Source: Barnesiella sp. An22 (lineage in GTDB: Bacteria; Bacteroidota; Bacteroidia; Bacteroidales; Barnesiellaceae). Taken from it: a stretch of DNA of 42,313 bases. Shown in pieces: positions 25,795-33,987 of this stretch; position 1 is the stretch's first letter; every line of letters starts with the position of its first letter. The position numbers and the translations under genes were made by a program. The notes below the pieces were generated by a model. The model saw nothing but the letters and a program-made list of their open reading frames with translations, was not told the DNA's origin and did no database searches. The stretch lies in the NCBI RefSeq assembly GCF_002159975.1, contig NZ_NFJR01000020.1, positions 1-42,313 of the forward strand, written 5' to 3'.

Positions 25795-26568
25795 ATGTTA
25801 TTACCAACAATGACATATAAAGAAATGTACGATCATCTTAGCAAGGATCTTCAAAAAGTAAAGATAAGAGAGAATTACTTTCTCCCGAAGGCAATAAAAG
25901 AATTCAAGAAGGAGAAGAGATTCCCTGCATGTAGATGGTATGAATACACTGTGCCTGCATCACAAAATAAGTATGTCATATTTTTTTATGCTGAGAGTCG
26001 AGCTTTTATCGAGCGGCCTCAGATTGACAATTTTTCCATAGTCTTTGATAAAAAGAATAATAGATATGTAATTAAGTGTGCAGTGTGTGGGTATAGTCAT
26101 ACTAAAGAAGGCCCATTAATGCCTCTTAGGCAGGTTCAAGTATATACAAGTCATTTCTTTGATAGATATAAGGAGAGGTATTTAAAAGATTTGTCACTTA
26201 ATGCAAATGATGTAGTTTGTAGATATCTCTCAAGAAACAAAAGAGGAATGCCCATTGAAATGAATGATGAGATTAATAGGCATTTAGATCAGTATGGAGT
26301 TGGTGCAAAATATGGTTTTCGAGTTAGAGATGGTTTCTGTTTTGCGATATCTGATTTACAGGTTATAAAAAGTGAAGATGGGGATAGTGAAAAAGATAAG
26401 CCTCAAGCAATGTATGTGGTCTATAAAACATTTATGAATGAATCTGATATGGCAGATGCGCAATTATCAGCCATAAATAAATCTCATTATGAGGCTTGGT
26501 TACAGTACGCTCAAACTATTCAGAGGGAAGCTGTAGATGGAGAAATTACGCTGACTCTTGATGCATAA
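25795..26568 (+). CDS. Unknown cytoplasmic protein of the accessory cargo
   Basis: 257 aa from the ATG at 25795, chosen for its ribosome-binding site. No signal peptide or membrane segment. Visible features: a charged N-terminus (about 1-50, KAIKEFKKEKRF), a Cys pair KCAVCGYSH in the middle, and a conserved-looking YTSHFFDRYKERYLKDL that could hold catalytic His/Arg/Glu. The C-terminus is acidic. I do not recognise the family. It is AT-rich like the nuclease/E2-E1/SecA operon, converges on it, and may be part of the same cargo. A phage-sensing or antitoxin-type role would be a guess. Confidence 0.7.
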   Translation: MLLPTMTYKEMYDHLSKDLQKVKIRENYFLPKAIKEFKKEKRFPACRWYEYTVPASQNKYVIFFYAESRAFIERPQIDNFSIVFDKKNNRYVIKCAVCGYSHTKEGPLMPLRQVQVYTSHFFDRYKERYLKDLSLNANDVVCRYLSRNKRGMPIEMNDEINRHLDQYGVGAKYGFRVRDGFCFAISDLQVIKSEDGDSEKDKPQAMYVVYKTFMNESDMADAQLSAINKSHYEAWLQYAQTIQREAVDGEITLTLDA

Positions 26569-26860
26569 ATAAAAGTAGGAAATATCTAGGTAAGCTTCAT
26601 CGAAACAAACCGAACACAAAGTCTTCTTGGTATAGTTGAAGGTATTTATAAGAAAATATATACGTAAATCAGAATGTTATCATCAGGCAAAAAGATAATA
26701 GATAATGGTTTTGGAACTATCTAGGTCTATTATTCCGCTCATGTTCAATAAGCCCATTAACTGATTCAAAGATAATAATTTTATTTTAGATAGAGTAAAA
26801 GAATTTCATTAGTCTCTGTTTTTCATTCTTGAAGGATGATATTACGTGAGATTAAAGATG
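26569..26860. other. AT-rich convergent intergenic region
   Basis: These 292 bp lie between the 3' ends of the unknown plus-strand gene and the minus-strand SecA-like gene. I see no gene and no clean terminator hairpin; short inverted words only. Confidence 0.4.
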
Positions 26861-29545
26861 CTAATTTTTCACTGCAAAACTACCGTGACATTGCCAATAT
26901 GGCTTGCCGCTTCCACAAGGACAAAGTTCCTCAAGTCCGACTGTATCACAATTAGCATTCGAGAAAGGGAAATAACCATAACTTTTGGAAACATTACTCT
27001 TATTGTCCTCAGCGTCGTTGACAGGCAATGTTACAGTAAGTAAAGTGCGTGTCAACTCTTTTTTTGCAGAAGCAAACATATTTTGATAAATTGTCTCATA
27101 TTTACTCTGGGGTATCAGAGGACTGTTGATTTCGTTGATGAAACCAATCCACAACTTATCGATAACGTTGAGCAAAGTTTGCTTTTCAATTTCTCGGATG
27201 ACGGATGCTCCTCGTGTCGCTACAGCTTCTCTGAAATCGCACTTTATGGAAGATATCTTTTCGTCAGTCATGAGTGGTATTGGGGTAAGTGCTTCAACTC
27301 TCCAAATGTTGTTCAATGCCCTCTCAATTATTAGGAGTGCCTTTGCTGCTATCGTTTTTTTATGGCTTTCATATTCTGATTTAAAATCAATATTTTCCCA
27401 CAAGTCGAAAAGTTTATAGCCAGATTTGATGGCGTCCCTGTCTTGCCGGAGAAGTTGCATTCGCAAATTATACAAAAGCCAACGGAAAGGGTGAATAATA
27501 TTATCTCGTTTAATTGCCTCTGCACGTTCATTCTTATCCTCTTCCTCTTTGTTGTGTTGTGCTAACAAGAATAGCTTGACTGCACGTTCATCTGTTATTT
27601 CCCCACTATCTGTGACATTTTGTTGTTTTAAATCTTCCAATACTTTTTTATCATTTGGAGATAAATATCCTATTATTTCATCTTCGCAAGAGACAAAAAA
27701 TTGTGATGAGCCTGGATTGCCTTGTCGCCCTGAACGTCCAATGAGTTGCTCGTCAATGCGCTTTGAATGCGCTATACCCCAACCAATAACAGCCAAACCG
27801 CCAGTTGTCAGAGCATCGTCACTTGGTTTGATGTCTGTTCCTCGTCCAGCTACGTTGGTCGCCACCGTAATGCAACCAAGTTCTCCCGCACGAGTTATGA
27901 TAGAGGCTTCTTGACCAAGTGTTTTAGCATTCAACAAATGCGGCTTCAATCCATTACTTTCTAAATAAGATTTTACTTTTTCAGATTGCTTGATAGAGTT
28001 CACGCCAACGAGAACAGGCCGTTGCTCCTTATGCAGTCTTACCACTTCTTGCGACATGGCAAAAAGGGCTTGTTCGCTTGTTGTGAATGCTCGTAGAGGG
28101 TAGTCTTTACGAATTACTGGCTTATGAGTTGGGATAACTGCCACTTCGAGACCGTACACATTGTGCCATTCGTCTATTGCGGCAACGGCTGTACCAGTCA
28201 TACCCGACAGTTTGTCATATAAAGAAAGATAATTTTTTACAGTAATGGTTCCACGGATATTATCTATCTCATTTTTAAGTGGAAGATTTTCTTTTGCTAA
28301 GACTGCTTCATGCAAACCATATCCCCATACGTGTGTAGGTTTTAAGCGACCTGTATTTTGGTCGACTATGATAATCTTTTTGTCTGACACGATGTAGTCC
28401 ACATCTTTTTCATACACCGTAAGGGCTGTCAGTAATTGGCATAATACGTTTTGCAATTTCAGTTGTGACAGCCATGAGTTTTTCTCCGCCAATACAAAAC
28501 CTTCTTTTTGAGCTTTTGTAAGAGTAGAATCTCCCTCTATACATTTTATTTTATTGTCGTAAAAGTCATCGTCAAAAATTGTCGAGTCTCCACAATCATT
28601 GGCAAGCCAAGCTTTTCCTTTTTCCGTCAATGTCGCTTTCTTTCGGAGTATGTCTATTGTGTATAGCCCCATCTCTGTTTGCGCCACTAACTTTTTTACA
28701 TTGGGGAGGAATTTTTCATAAGGACTTTTATTTTTCTTTTGAGAGTAATAGACGCCTCCTGATAAAATGTGCGGCGTTTCCTCCTCGTCAATCATTACCG
28801 AATCAGCTTCATCTACGATGGTAAAGCCGAACTTGTCTTGTACGCATTTTGAAACATCTAAGGTAGTGTGATCAAAAAGATAGTCAAAAACAAAGCCGGA
28901 TGTTGTTCCGAATGTAATGTCGCAAGTATAAGCCTCCTTACGTTGTAAACTGTAATGAGCCTTGCCCTCGATGCATCCGACTGAAAGTCCGAGAAAGGCA
29001 TATATAGGACGAGTAATCTCAAAATCTCTCTTTGAAAGATATTCGTTAACAGTCATTACATGCACGCCCTTTCCATTTATTGCATTAAGGACTGCTGGTG
29101 CTATAACTACCAATGTTTTGCCCTCTCCAGTTGCCATCTGTAATATTCGCCCATTGTGAATTTCAATTCCTCCTTGCAACTGTTCATCGTAAGGTATCAT
29201 GTTCCAAGTGAATTTTTCACCAAGTACATTCCAAGAATTCTTATATATGGTTTGGCCATTATTGGTGGTAAATACGAAATCATAGCTGTCATCCCATGAC
29301 TTTTCAGTAGGATTGGCTTCAACGATTATGTATTTGTTTTTAGCAAATCGTCTCATTGTTTCTTTAACTATGGCAAATACATCTACCAGGACATTGTCAA
29401 GAGTAACGCTTTGGTCCACGACACTGGTACGAATGTCTTGAAACTTATTTCTTAATTCGTCATTTGACAATTTGGAAAGCTCATCGTAGGCTTCATTGAT
29501 GGCTTTTATAGTGTCATGTATGTTATTCTGTTCCTTAGATTTCAT
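26861..29545 (-). CDS. SecA-like translocase/helicase ATPase of an E1-E2-linked operon
   Basis: An 894-aa SecA relative. Walker A QMATGEGKTLVV (about 136-147), VNEYLSKRDFE, TFGTTSGFVFDYLFDH, DEAD-box VDEADSVMIDEEETP (DEAD at 245-248), SGMTGTAVAAIDEWHNVYG, second motor motif NVAGRGTDIKPS and QLIGRSGRQGNPGSSQF. It ends with a SEC-C zinc motif CPCGSGKPYWQCHG. Differences from housekeeping SecA: shorter, divergent N-terminus, DEAD instead of the usual DEVD. The 11-nt overlap with the E2-E1 gene and the nuclease gene make it part of a three-gene accessory operon. An ATPase acting on protein or nucleic acid substrates in defence is inferred, not shown. Confidence 0.88.
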   Translation of the reverse strand: MKSKEQNNIHDTIKAINEAYDELSKLSNDELRNKFQDIRTSVVDQSVTLDNVLVDVFAIVKETMRRFAKNKYIIVEANPTEKSWDDSYDFVFTTNNGQTIYKNSWNVLGEKFTWNMIPYDEQLQGGIEIHNGRILQMATGEGKTLVVIAPAVLNAINGKGVHVMTVNEYLSKRDFEITRPIYAFLGLSVGCIEGKAHYSLQRKEAYTCDITFGTTSGFVFDYLFDHTTLDVSKCVQDKFGFTIVDEADSVMIDEEETPHILSGGVYYSQKKNKSPYEKFLPNVKKLVAQTEMGLYTIDILRKKATLTEKGKAWLANDCGDSTIFDDDFYDNKIKCIEGDSTLTKAQKEGFVLAEKNSWLSQLKLQNVLCQLLTALTVYEKDVDYIVSDKKIIIVDQNTGRLKPTHVWGYGLHEAVLAKENLPLKNEIDNIRGTITVKNYLSLYDKLSGMTGTAVAAIDEWHNVYGLEVAVIPTHKPVIRKDYPLRAFTTSEQALFAMSQEVVRLHKEQRPVLVGVNSIKQSEKVKSYLESNGLKPHLLNAKTLGQEASIITRAGELGCITVATNVAGRGTDIKPSDDALTTGGLAVIGWGIAHSKRIDEQLIGRSGRQGNPGSSQFFVSCEDEIIGYLSPNDKKVLEDLKQQNVTDSGEITDERAVKLFLLAQHNKEEEDKNERAEAIKRDNIIHPFRWLLYNLRMQLLRQDRDAIKSGYKLFDLWENIDFKSEYESHKKTIAAKALLIIERALNNIWRVEALTPIPLMTDEKISSIKCDFREAVATRGASVIREIEKQTLLNVIDKLWIGFINEINSPLIPQSKYETIYQNMFASAKKELTRTLLTVTLPVNDAEDNKSNVSKSYGYFPFSNANCDTVGLEELCPCGSGKPYWQCHGSFAVKN

Positions 29546-31916
29546 TATTCAGTGGGTTAAATGATAAAAATTTTTTATCTATATATAATTGGAAATCTAT
29601 TTGTCCGTCACTTCTTACCGTGGCTACAATTGGATTGTTTGTGTCAACTTCTTTATTATTCGCAATTTCAACAATCTGTTTTTTTGCAGCTTCCAAAGGT
29701 TGGTTGTCATGAAAGGAAGCGACGCATACGTTACCGACATAATCAATTATCCCATTGGAAAGCCGATTCATTTTCTCTATAGTTTCGTTTGAACCAGCTT
29801 GGCCTATGGCTGATGTAACGAAAATAGCATTCCTATCTGTATTATATCCACCAAGCAGATAGCCCATATTCCCACTGTGTGTCATTGGAAGTTTCTGCAT
29901 TTTGTTAATGGCACTTTCTGGTATAACCATTTTTATTGGATTTTCTTTAAGTTGGTAGCAATGGAGAGAGTCGGAGATGATATTGTCATCGTCGTAATGC
30001 CATATTGTTGAAGTTATATAGCCACGCTCTTGCATTTGCCTATGGATAGAACGTATACATAGGTTGACAAGCGATTGAACGTCGCAACTTGTTGCCAAAA
30101 ATGTGGGAGAATAGCAGCCTGTGCCCTCCACATAGTAATTTTTCTCATCCTGCTCTATGGAAGCAAGGAAATGTTTTCTTAATTCGAATGGATTTCCATC
30201 ATGGTTAGAAAAGCAAAGTAGATGCGTTGCTTTGTTTGTAATGCACAAACTCAATAGTGCGATATCATTTGCGGCATAGCTGAGGAAATGCAGAAGCTCG
30301 TTACTTGCCGTACAATCTATTATTAAATCATATTCATGCAACGCATCAAGAAATTTTTTCTGAGAGTTGTAGTTGATGTTTCCATAGAAGTTTCCATTGG
30401 CATAGTGGCATACACCAGTGTAATCTGTTTGATACCAATACCCTTTAGGCCTAACATCGCAGAATGGCGAAATGCGTTTAATATGAGCAGCAAGCGCCTC
30501 TGCTTTGGCATTGCCGATGTCCGTGTTGTCGTATATAGATCGACAAATGTTACCTGCTTCTACAATGTCTTCATCCCAAAGTGTTAGTTGTCGTACTCCA
30601 CCTCTGGCTAAGGTTTCAGCTATAGGTGAACCAATCGCGCCAAGTCCTATAATTGCGATTTTCTTGTCGGCTAACGAAGAGTTTAACTCTCCACGACCAA
30701 AATATTCTTTTCTTTCTATTGTATTAGAATGTGAAAGCCATAGCGTGATATCGCTCACCTCTTTTAGATTGCATCGATACCGTTCAAAATCATATTGAAA
30801 ATTAGAGTATTCCCGATTATAAAGATTTGCAGTTGCAAGAAACCATTTTACACCACCATCACAGACTATCCCAATAGCAAAATAATGCCACTTAGAAACG
30901 TAGTAGTTATTTAGTTCCTCAGGGTCAAGTCCATTTTCATCTATAAACTCCTCTATTGGCCTATTCAAGGAGTCTTGTATATTTTTATTGGTTACAACTA
31001 ATTCATTTATCTTTTTTTGTATAGCTTCTTTATGTGTCTTAGGCATAGACATTGTGGATAGCTTATGTGTTAGATCTAGTTGGTCGGATTCAGCCTCCTC
31101 ATCAGTAAGAAAAAGATGTGTGTACCAGCTCTCACCTTCTTTTCGCAAACGATCTAACGACGCATCACTTACTCCTTTGAAACGAAAATCTGGAAGCAAA
31201 GTATTGCAAAGTTTTTCATCCCACTTAAACTCCTCAGCCCATGATGCAAAGCTATTGCTTCGTTCAGGTATATGTGTTACAAGCACGTATGGTAACTTTT
31301 CATTTGTTCCTTCTTTGTCTTTAAAAACAGTGAACTTGTCATTTGGATATTTTACAACATTCAAATAGCCTGAGATCTCCTTGAAATTTTCGCTATTGGT
31401 TGAAAAATCACCTATAAACGTTATTTGGCATTTTTTTGCTAACTCGTTGATCTCATCAGGATTGTATCCCTCGTAGGCATTGAAAATTTGTAATGCAGTT
31501 TGAGTGCTACGATCGTCTATATGACGAGGCAAGCCATCCTTTAGATTATTATGAAACCATCCTCTTAGTCGAGAAAACTCTTCATCGAGTTGTGCTTTAG
31601 GTGTTTCTGCAAAAGCTGAATTCAAGCAGAACCAATTCCCTTTTCGAGGATTACTACTATCAAAGGGTATTAGATGTGGATAACCTGAAAGGCTCCATGT
31701 TACGAACAACAATTTATTGTGCGGAAAAGTGTAAGGGATGCGAACTTCTATTTCTATGTTGTAAAGGGTATCGTTAGGAGCAATCTTCCCTACAAATTCA
31801 TTTTCCTGGTCTTGTTTCTCGAAGTATTCCAACAATGTGAAATCGTCAAGGTTTAAACAATAATTGTTGTAGAAATCCTTGTCCTCGTATTTGAAATTAT
31901 ATATTGATTTAGGCAT
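29535..31916 (-). CDS. E2-E1 (ThiF) fusion with degenerate JAB-like C-terminus
   Basis: A 793-aa protein. E2/UBC-like domain about 1-130: RIPYTFPHNKLLFVTW, GYPHLIPF and candidate catalytic Cys97 in GNWFCLNSAF, the CBASS Cap2-type pattern. Linker domain about 150-410. E1/ThiF domain about 415-630: AIIGLGAIGS (nucleotide loop), LWDEDIVEAGN (D448/D450), CRS with R459, K471, IIDCTASN (D534), and Cys601 in EGTGCYSPTF as candidate thioester Cys. C-terminal JAB-like domain about 664-785: MGYLLGGYNTDRNAIFVTSA, but IDYVGNVCVASFHDNQPLE where HxHP...D is expected. It overlaps nuclease by 8 nt and SecA-like by 11 nt. Predicted to join a protein C-terminus to a target; substrate unknown. Confidence 0.88.
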   Translation of the reverse strand: MPKSIYNFKYEDKDFYNNYCLNLDDFTLLEYFEKQDQENEFVGKIAPNDTLYNIEIEVRIPYTFPHNKLLFVTWSLSGYPHLIPFDSSNPRKGNWFCLNSAFAETPKAQLDEEFSRLRGWFHNNLKDGLPRHIDDRSTQTALQIFNAYEGYNPDEINELAKKCQITFIGDFSTNSENFKEISGYLNVVKYPNDKFTVFKDKEGTNEKLPYVLVTHIPERSNSFASWAEEFKWDEKLCNTLLPDFRFKGVSDASLDRLRKEGESWYTHLFLTDEEAESDQLDLTHKLSTMSMPKTHKEAIQKKINELVVTNKNIQDSLNRPIEEFIDENGLDPEELNNYYVSKWHYFAIGIVCDGGVKWFLATANLYNREYSNFQYDFERYRCNLKEVSDITLWLSHSNTIERKEYFGRGELNSSLADKKIAIIGLGAIGSPIAETLARGGVRQLTLWDEDIVEAGNICRSIYDNTDIGNAKAEALAAHIKRISPFCDVRPKGYWYQTDYTGVCHYANGNFYGNINYNSQKKFLDALHEYDLIIDCTASNELLHFLSYAANDIALLSLCITNKATHLLCFSNHDGNPFELRKHFLASIEQDEKNYYVEGTGCYSPTFLATSCDVQSLVNLCIRSIHRQMQERGYITSTIWHYDDDNIISDSLHCYQLKENPIKMVIPESAINKMQKLPMTHSGNMGYLLGGYNTDRNAIFVTSAIGQAGSNETIEKMNRLSNGIIDYVGNVCVASFHDNQPLEAAKKQIVEIANNKEVDTNNPIVATVRSDGQIDFQLYIDKKFLSFNPLNNEI

Positions 31917-33081
31917 ATCCTCTGCTTGATGGTGTTGTTTTTGGTTTTGATTGAGTGCTTATATACTGTTGATGCTCATATTGCTCGGCTCCCTTACGCC
32001 TTTGGTCGTCTGAATTAGCATTTGAGACTATTGGCGGTTGTGGTGGACTTTCTAGAAATCTTGATTGTATCTGCTCACTCACTTTCCGCTGCGCTTCTTC
32101 TCTATTTGAGATTTTCTTTTCCAATTCTCTCCCTTTGAGATAATCTTTTAAAATAATATGAGGCCCTTCAACTGGCTGAATGAATTTGTCTATGCCAAGC
32201 ATTTTTTCACGCTCATCATTTTGCTCCATGCTTTCGGCTTGCTTTTTTGTCCACATATCTTCTAGAGAAATGTCTGCTTCTGTAGCAAGAGACTGTGGCA
32301 TCGTTATTGTTACATCCATTTTATTCAGTAGTTGGTAAACTCGCTTCAAACAAGATTTCGGGTGTTTATGCACTTGCTTCTCAGAAAAACGTATCACAGT
32401 CCAACCTCTTTCAGTAAAGTAGTGATTGCGCAAATCATCTATCGTTCCGTTTTCTGTTTTATAGTGTATAGGTTTTCGTTCCCATCCGGAATAGGGCTCA
32501 TCTATTTCTATGTCGACGAATATTCCTTTTTGTGTATCTATATAGGCGATATCAGGTTCGAAAGGTTTAGAATAATTTCCTATGAACAATGAGAGGCTAT
32601 CGTAAAAACCATGTAACTTTAAGTCCTTGATTATTTTGCATAACCTTTCCTCGCAAACGCCCCTTTTGCCACTACGACCAAGAACAGGCAACTTTATTTC
32701 GCATCCTCTCTGTGGAACACGGATGATAGGGAATCTAGCATCGACCGAATTGGAAATAGAATATAGAACTTTATAGGTAGCTTCGTAATTCAATTTCAAT
32801 ATTGATGTTAAGAAAGGGACTATTTGTACAGTATAATTTTTGCTCATTTTGGGATGTTGCAAAATTTCCCCATAGTTGTCATTTGCTGGTTGCGATGTGT
32901 TCCCTGATTGGGGGGCCTGTGTTCCTGTTGTAGATTCAAGCTCTATTGTGGGAACACTTGGAGGATCGTCATTGGTTGTCCCGCTAGCATGAGTTCCGTC
33001 ATCAACTTGAGGTGTCTTTTCTTTAGATTTCCCATAGAAAAGACGGTGAAAAAAATTACGAATTAGTTCTATTAGTTTCAT
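31909..33081 (-). CDS. Vsr/DUF559-like PD-(D/E)xK nuclease with disordered tails
   Basis: A 390-aa protein. N-terminal amphipathic stretch, then a low-complexity Ser/Thr/Pro linker (about 20-70). A helical part (80-120) leads to the nuclease core: EERLCKII (143-150), EPDIAYID (175-182), FVDIEIDEPYSG (188-199) and LRNHYFTERGWTVIRFSEKQV (217-237), the order seen in Vsr/DUF559-type endonucleases (active Asp, ExD/E, and the RN..L..RGW.VIRF signature). The charged helix (about 290-345) and a disordered tail ending SSRGYA follow. First gene of the operon. Likely cuts nucleic acid; the tail could be an E1-E2 substrate. Activity is inferred from motif order. Confidence 0.78.
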   Translation of the reverse strand: MKLIELIRNFFHRLFYGKSKEKTPQVDDGTHASGTTNDDPPSVPTIELESTTGTQAPQSGNTSQPANDNYGEILQHPKMSKNYTVQIVPFLTSILKLNYEATYKVLYSISNSVDARFPIIRVPQRGCEIKLPVLGRSGKRGVCEERLCKIIKDLKLHGFYDSLSLFIGNYSKPFEPDIAYIDTQKGIFVDIEIDEPYSGWERKPIHYKTENGTIDDLRNHYFTERGWTVIRFSEKQVHKHPKSCLKRVYQLLNKMDVTITMPQSLATEADISLEDMWTKKQAESMEQNDEREKMLGIDKFIQPVEGPHIILKDYLKGRELEKKISNREEAQRKVSEQIQSRFLESPPQPPIVSNANSDDQRRKGAEQYEHQQYISTQSKPKTTPSSRGYA

Positions 33082-33534
33082 CGTTTTTTTGATTTGCGAG
33101 ATTAAATTTTGTAAATATATGTAAATATATAAAATCTTCTTGATGTAGAAAAATTTATTATTAGAAATTGCAATTATTCAGTTGAACTCAAATTCGATTC
33201 TGACATCTAAGTGAGGTGAATATGGTAACAAATATTGTTATACCTTATGAGTGTTAATGTCATATTCTTCAGGGAACTGGTCGCACCTATAATGCCTGTA
33301 AACAGGCATTATAGGTGCGACCAGTTCTAAGCTAGGTAATGATTTGGTGGCGGAATATTTGCATTATCTAGCTTTTTCCGACTATTTGTATTTGTAAACA
33401 GCTGTTTTACAGATTCCTATTATCTTTATCTCTCTTACTTTGATACTTTTTCTTGCTTTACTAGTCTAATAGATTCAATAAAAGGCTATCAAGAATCTTT
33501 TTAGTTAGACCTGATAAATATCAGGTTAACCTTA
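33082..33534. other. Intergenic region upstream of the nuclease/E2-E1/SecA operon
   Basis: AT-rich sequence, including the operon's presumed promoter; no TAnnTTTG box is evident on the minus strand near 33082-33180. It holds the perfect palindrome at 33274-33327. No gene is seen. Confidence 0.5.
33274..33327. repeat. Perfect 26-bp-arm palindrome with a 2-nt centre
   Basis: The left arm (33274-33299) begins GAACTGGTCGCACC and ends GCCTGT. The right arm (33302-33327) is its exact reverse complement and AA lies between. No T-tract follows on either strand, so it is not a standard terminator. It lies between the defence-like operon and an integrase remnant. Confidence 0.93.
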
Positions 33535-33702
33535 TTATTTCAGCGAAATCTTATTCGCCGTCTCTCGCTTCTTGGAATTGACCAAATCAGCATAGATTTG
33601 AGTAGTGGTGACATTCTTATGCGTCAGCATCTTCGATACTGTGTAAATGTCCGTGCCTAAAGAGATTTGGATGACGGCGTATGAATGACGAAAGCAGTGG
33701 AA
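33535..33702 (-). pseudogene. Tyrosine recombinase, C-terminal remnant
   Basis: About 56 residues at the C-terminal end of a tyrosine integrase: FHCFRHSYAVIQISLGTDIY, TVSKMLTHKNVTTTQIYADL, VNSKKRETANKI. This covers HxxR, the second His (LTHKN) and the Tyr nucleophile (IYADL). Upstream of about 33702 no recombinase-like sequence appears in any frame, so more than 80 percent of the gene is gone. The adjacent plus-strand integrases belong to another element; this fragment marks an older one and probably an edge of the cargo. Confidence 0.85.
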
Positions 33703-33961
33703 CAGAATACAGGAAGCAAGTAGATGAAGGGATGAGAAAGAAAAACGTAATTGGTTGAATATGAGCAAAAGTTCTGTTTTTTGCTGAGATAATGGAAAGC
33801 AAAAATGGACAGGATATTGCAGGTGTTCAGTTACCAGAATGTTAGCTGCCCAGTTACCTGAGCCGAATAGGTAACAGACTGAACAATGAAGAAGCTGTCA
33901 CAGAGGCTGTTATTCACTATATGTCAGCATTTTGCATATCAAAGGACGCTTATAAAATAGG

Positions 33962-33969
33962 TAATTTTG
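33962..33969 (+). promoter_or_regulatory. -7 box TAATTTTG before integrase 1
   Basis: TAATTTTG matches TAnnTTTG and lies 18 nt upstream of ATG 33988. It overlaps the TTG start (33967) of the longest frame, so ATG 33988 is preferred. A TTTG at 33931-33934 is farther than usual for -33. Confidence 0.4.
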
Positions 33970-33987
33970 CCATTAAAAAATAAGCGT

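Noticed and set aside
26861-29545. Housekeeping SecA
   Set aside because: Divergent N-terminus, shorter length, DEAD in place of DEVD, AT-rich accessory context and overlap with the E2-E1 gene.
29535-31916. Type II CBASS (Cap2) identity for the E2-E1 protein
   Set aside because: No CD-NTase, separate Cap3 or effector gene is next to it; the partners are a nuclease and a SecA-like ATPase.
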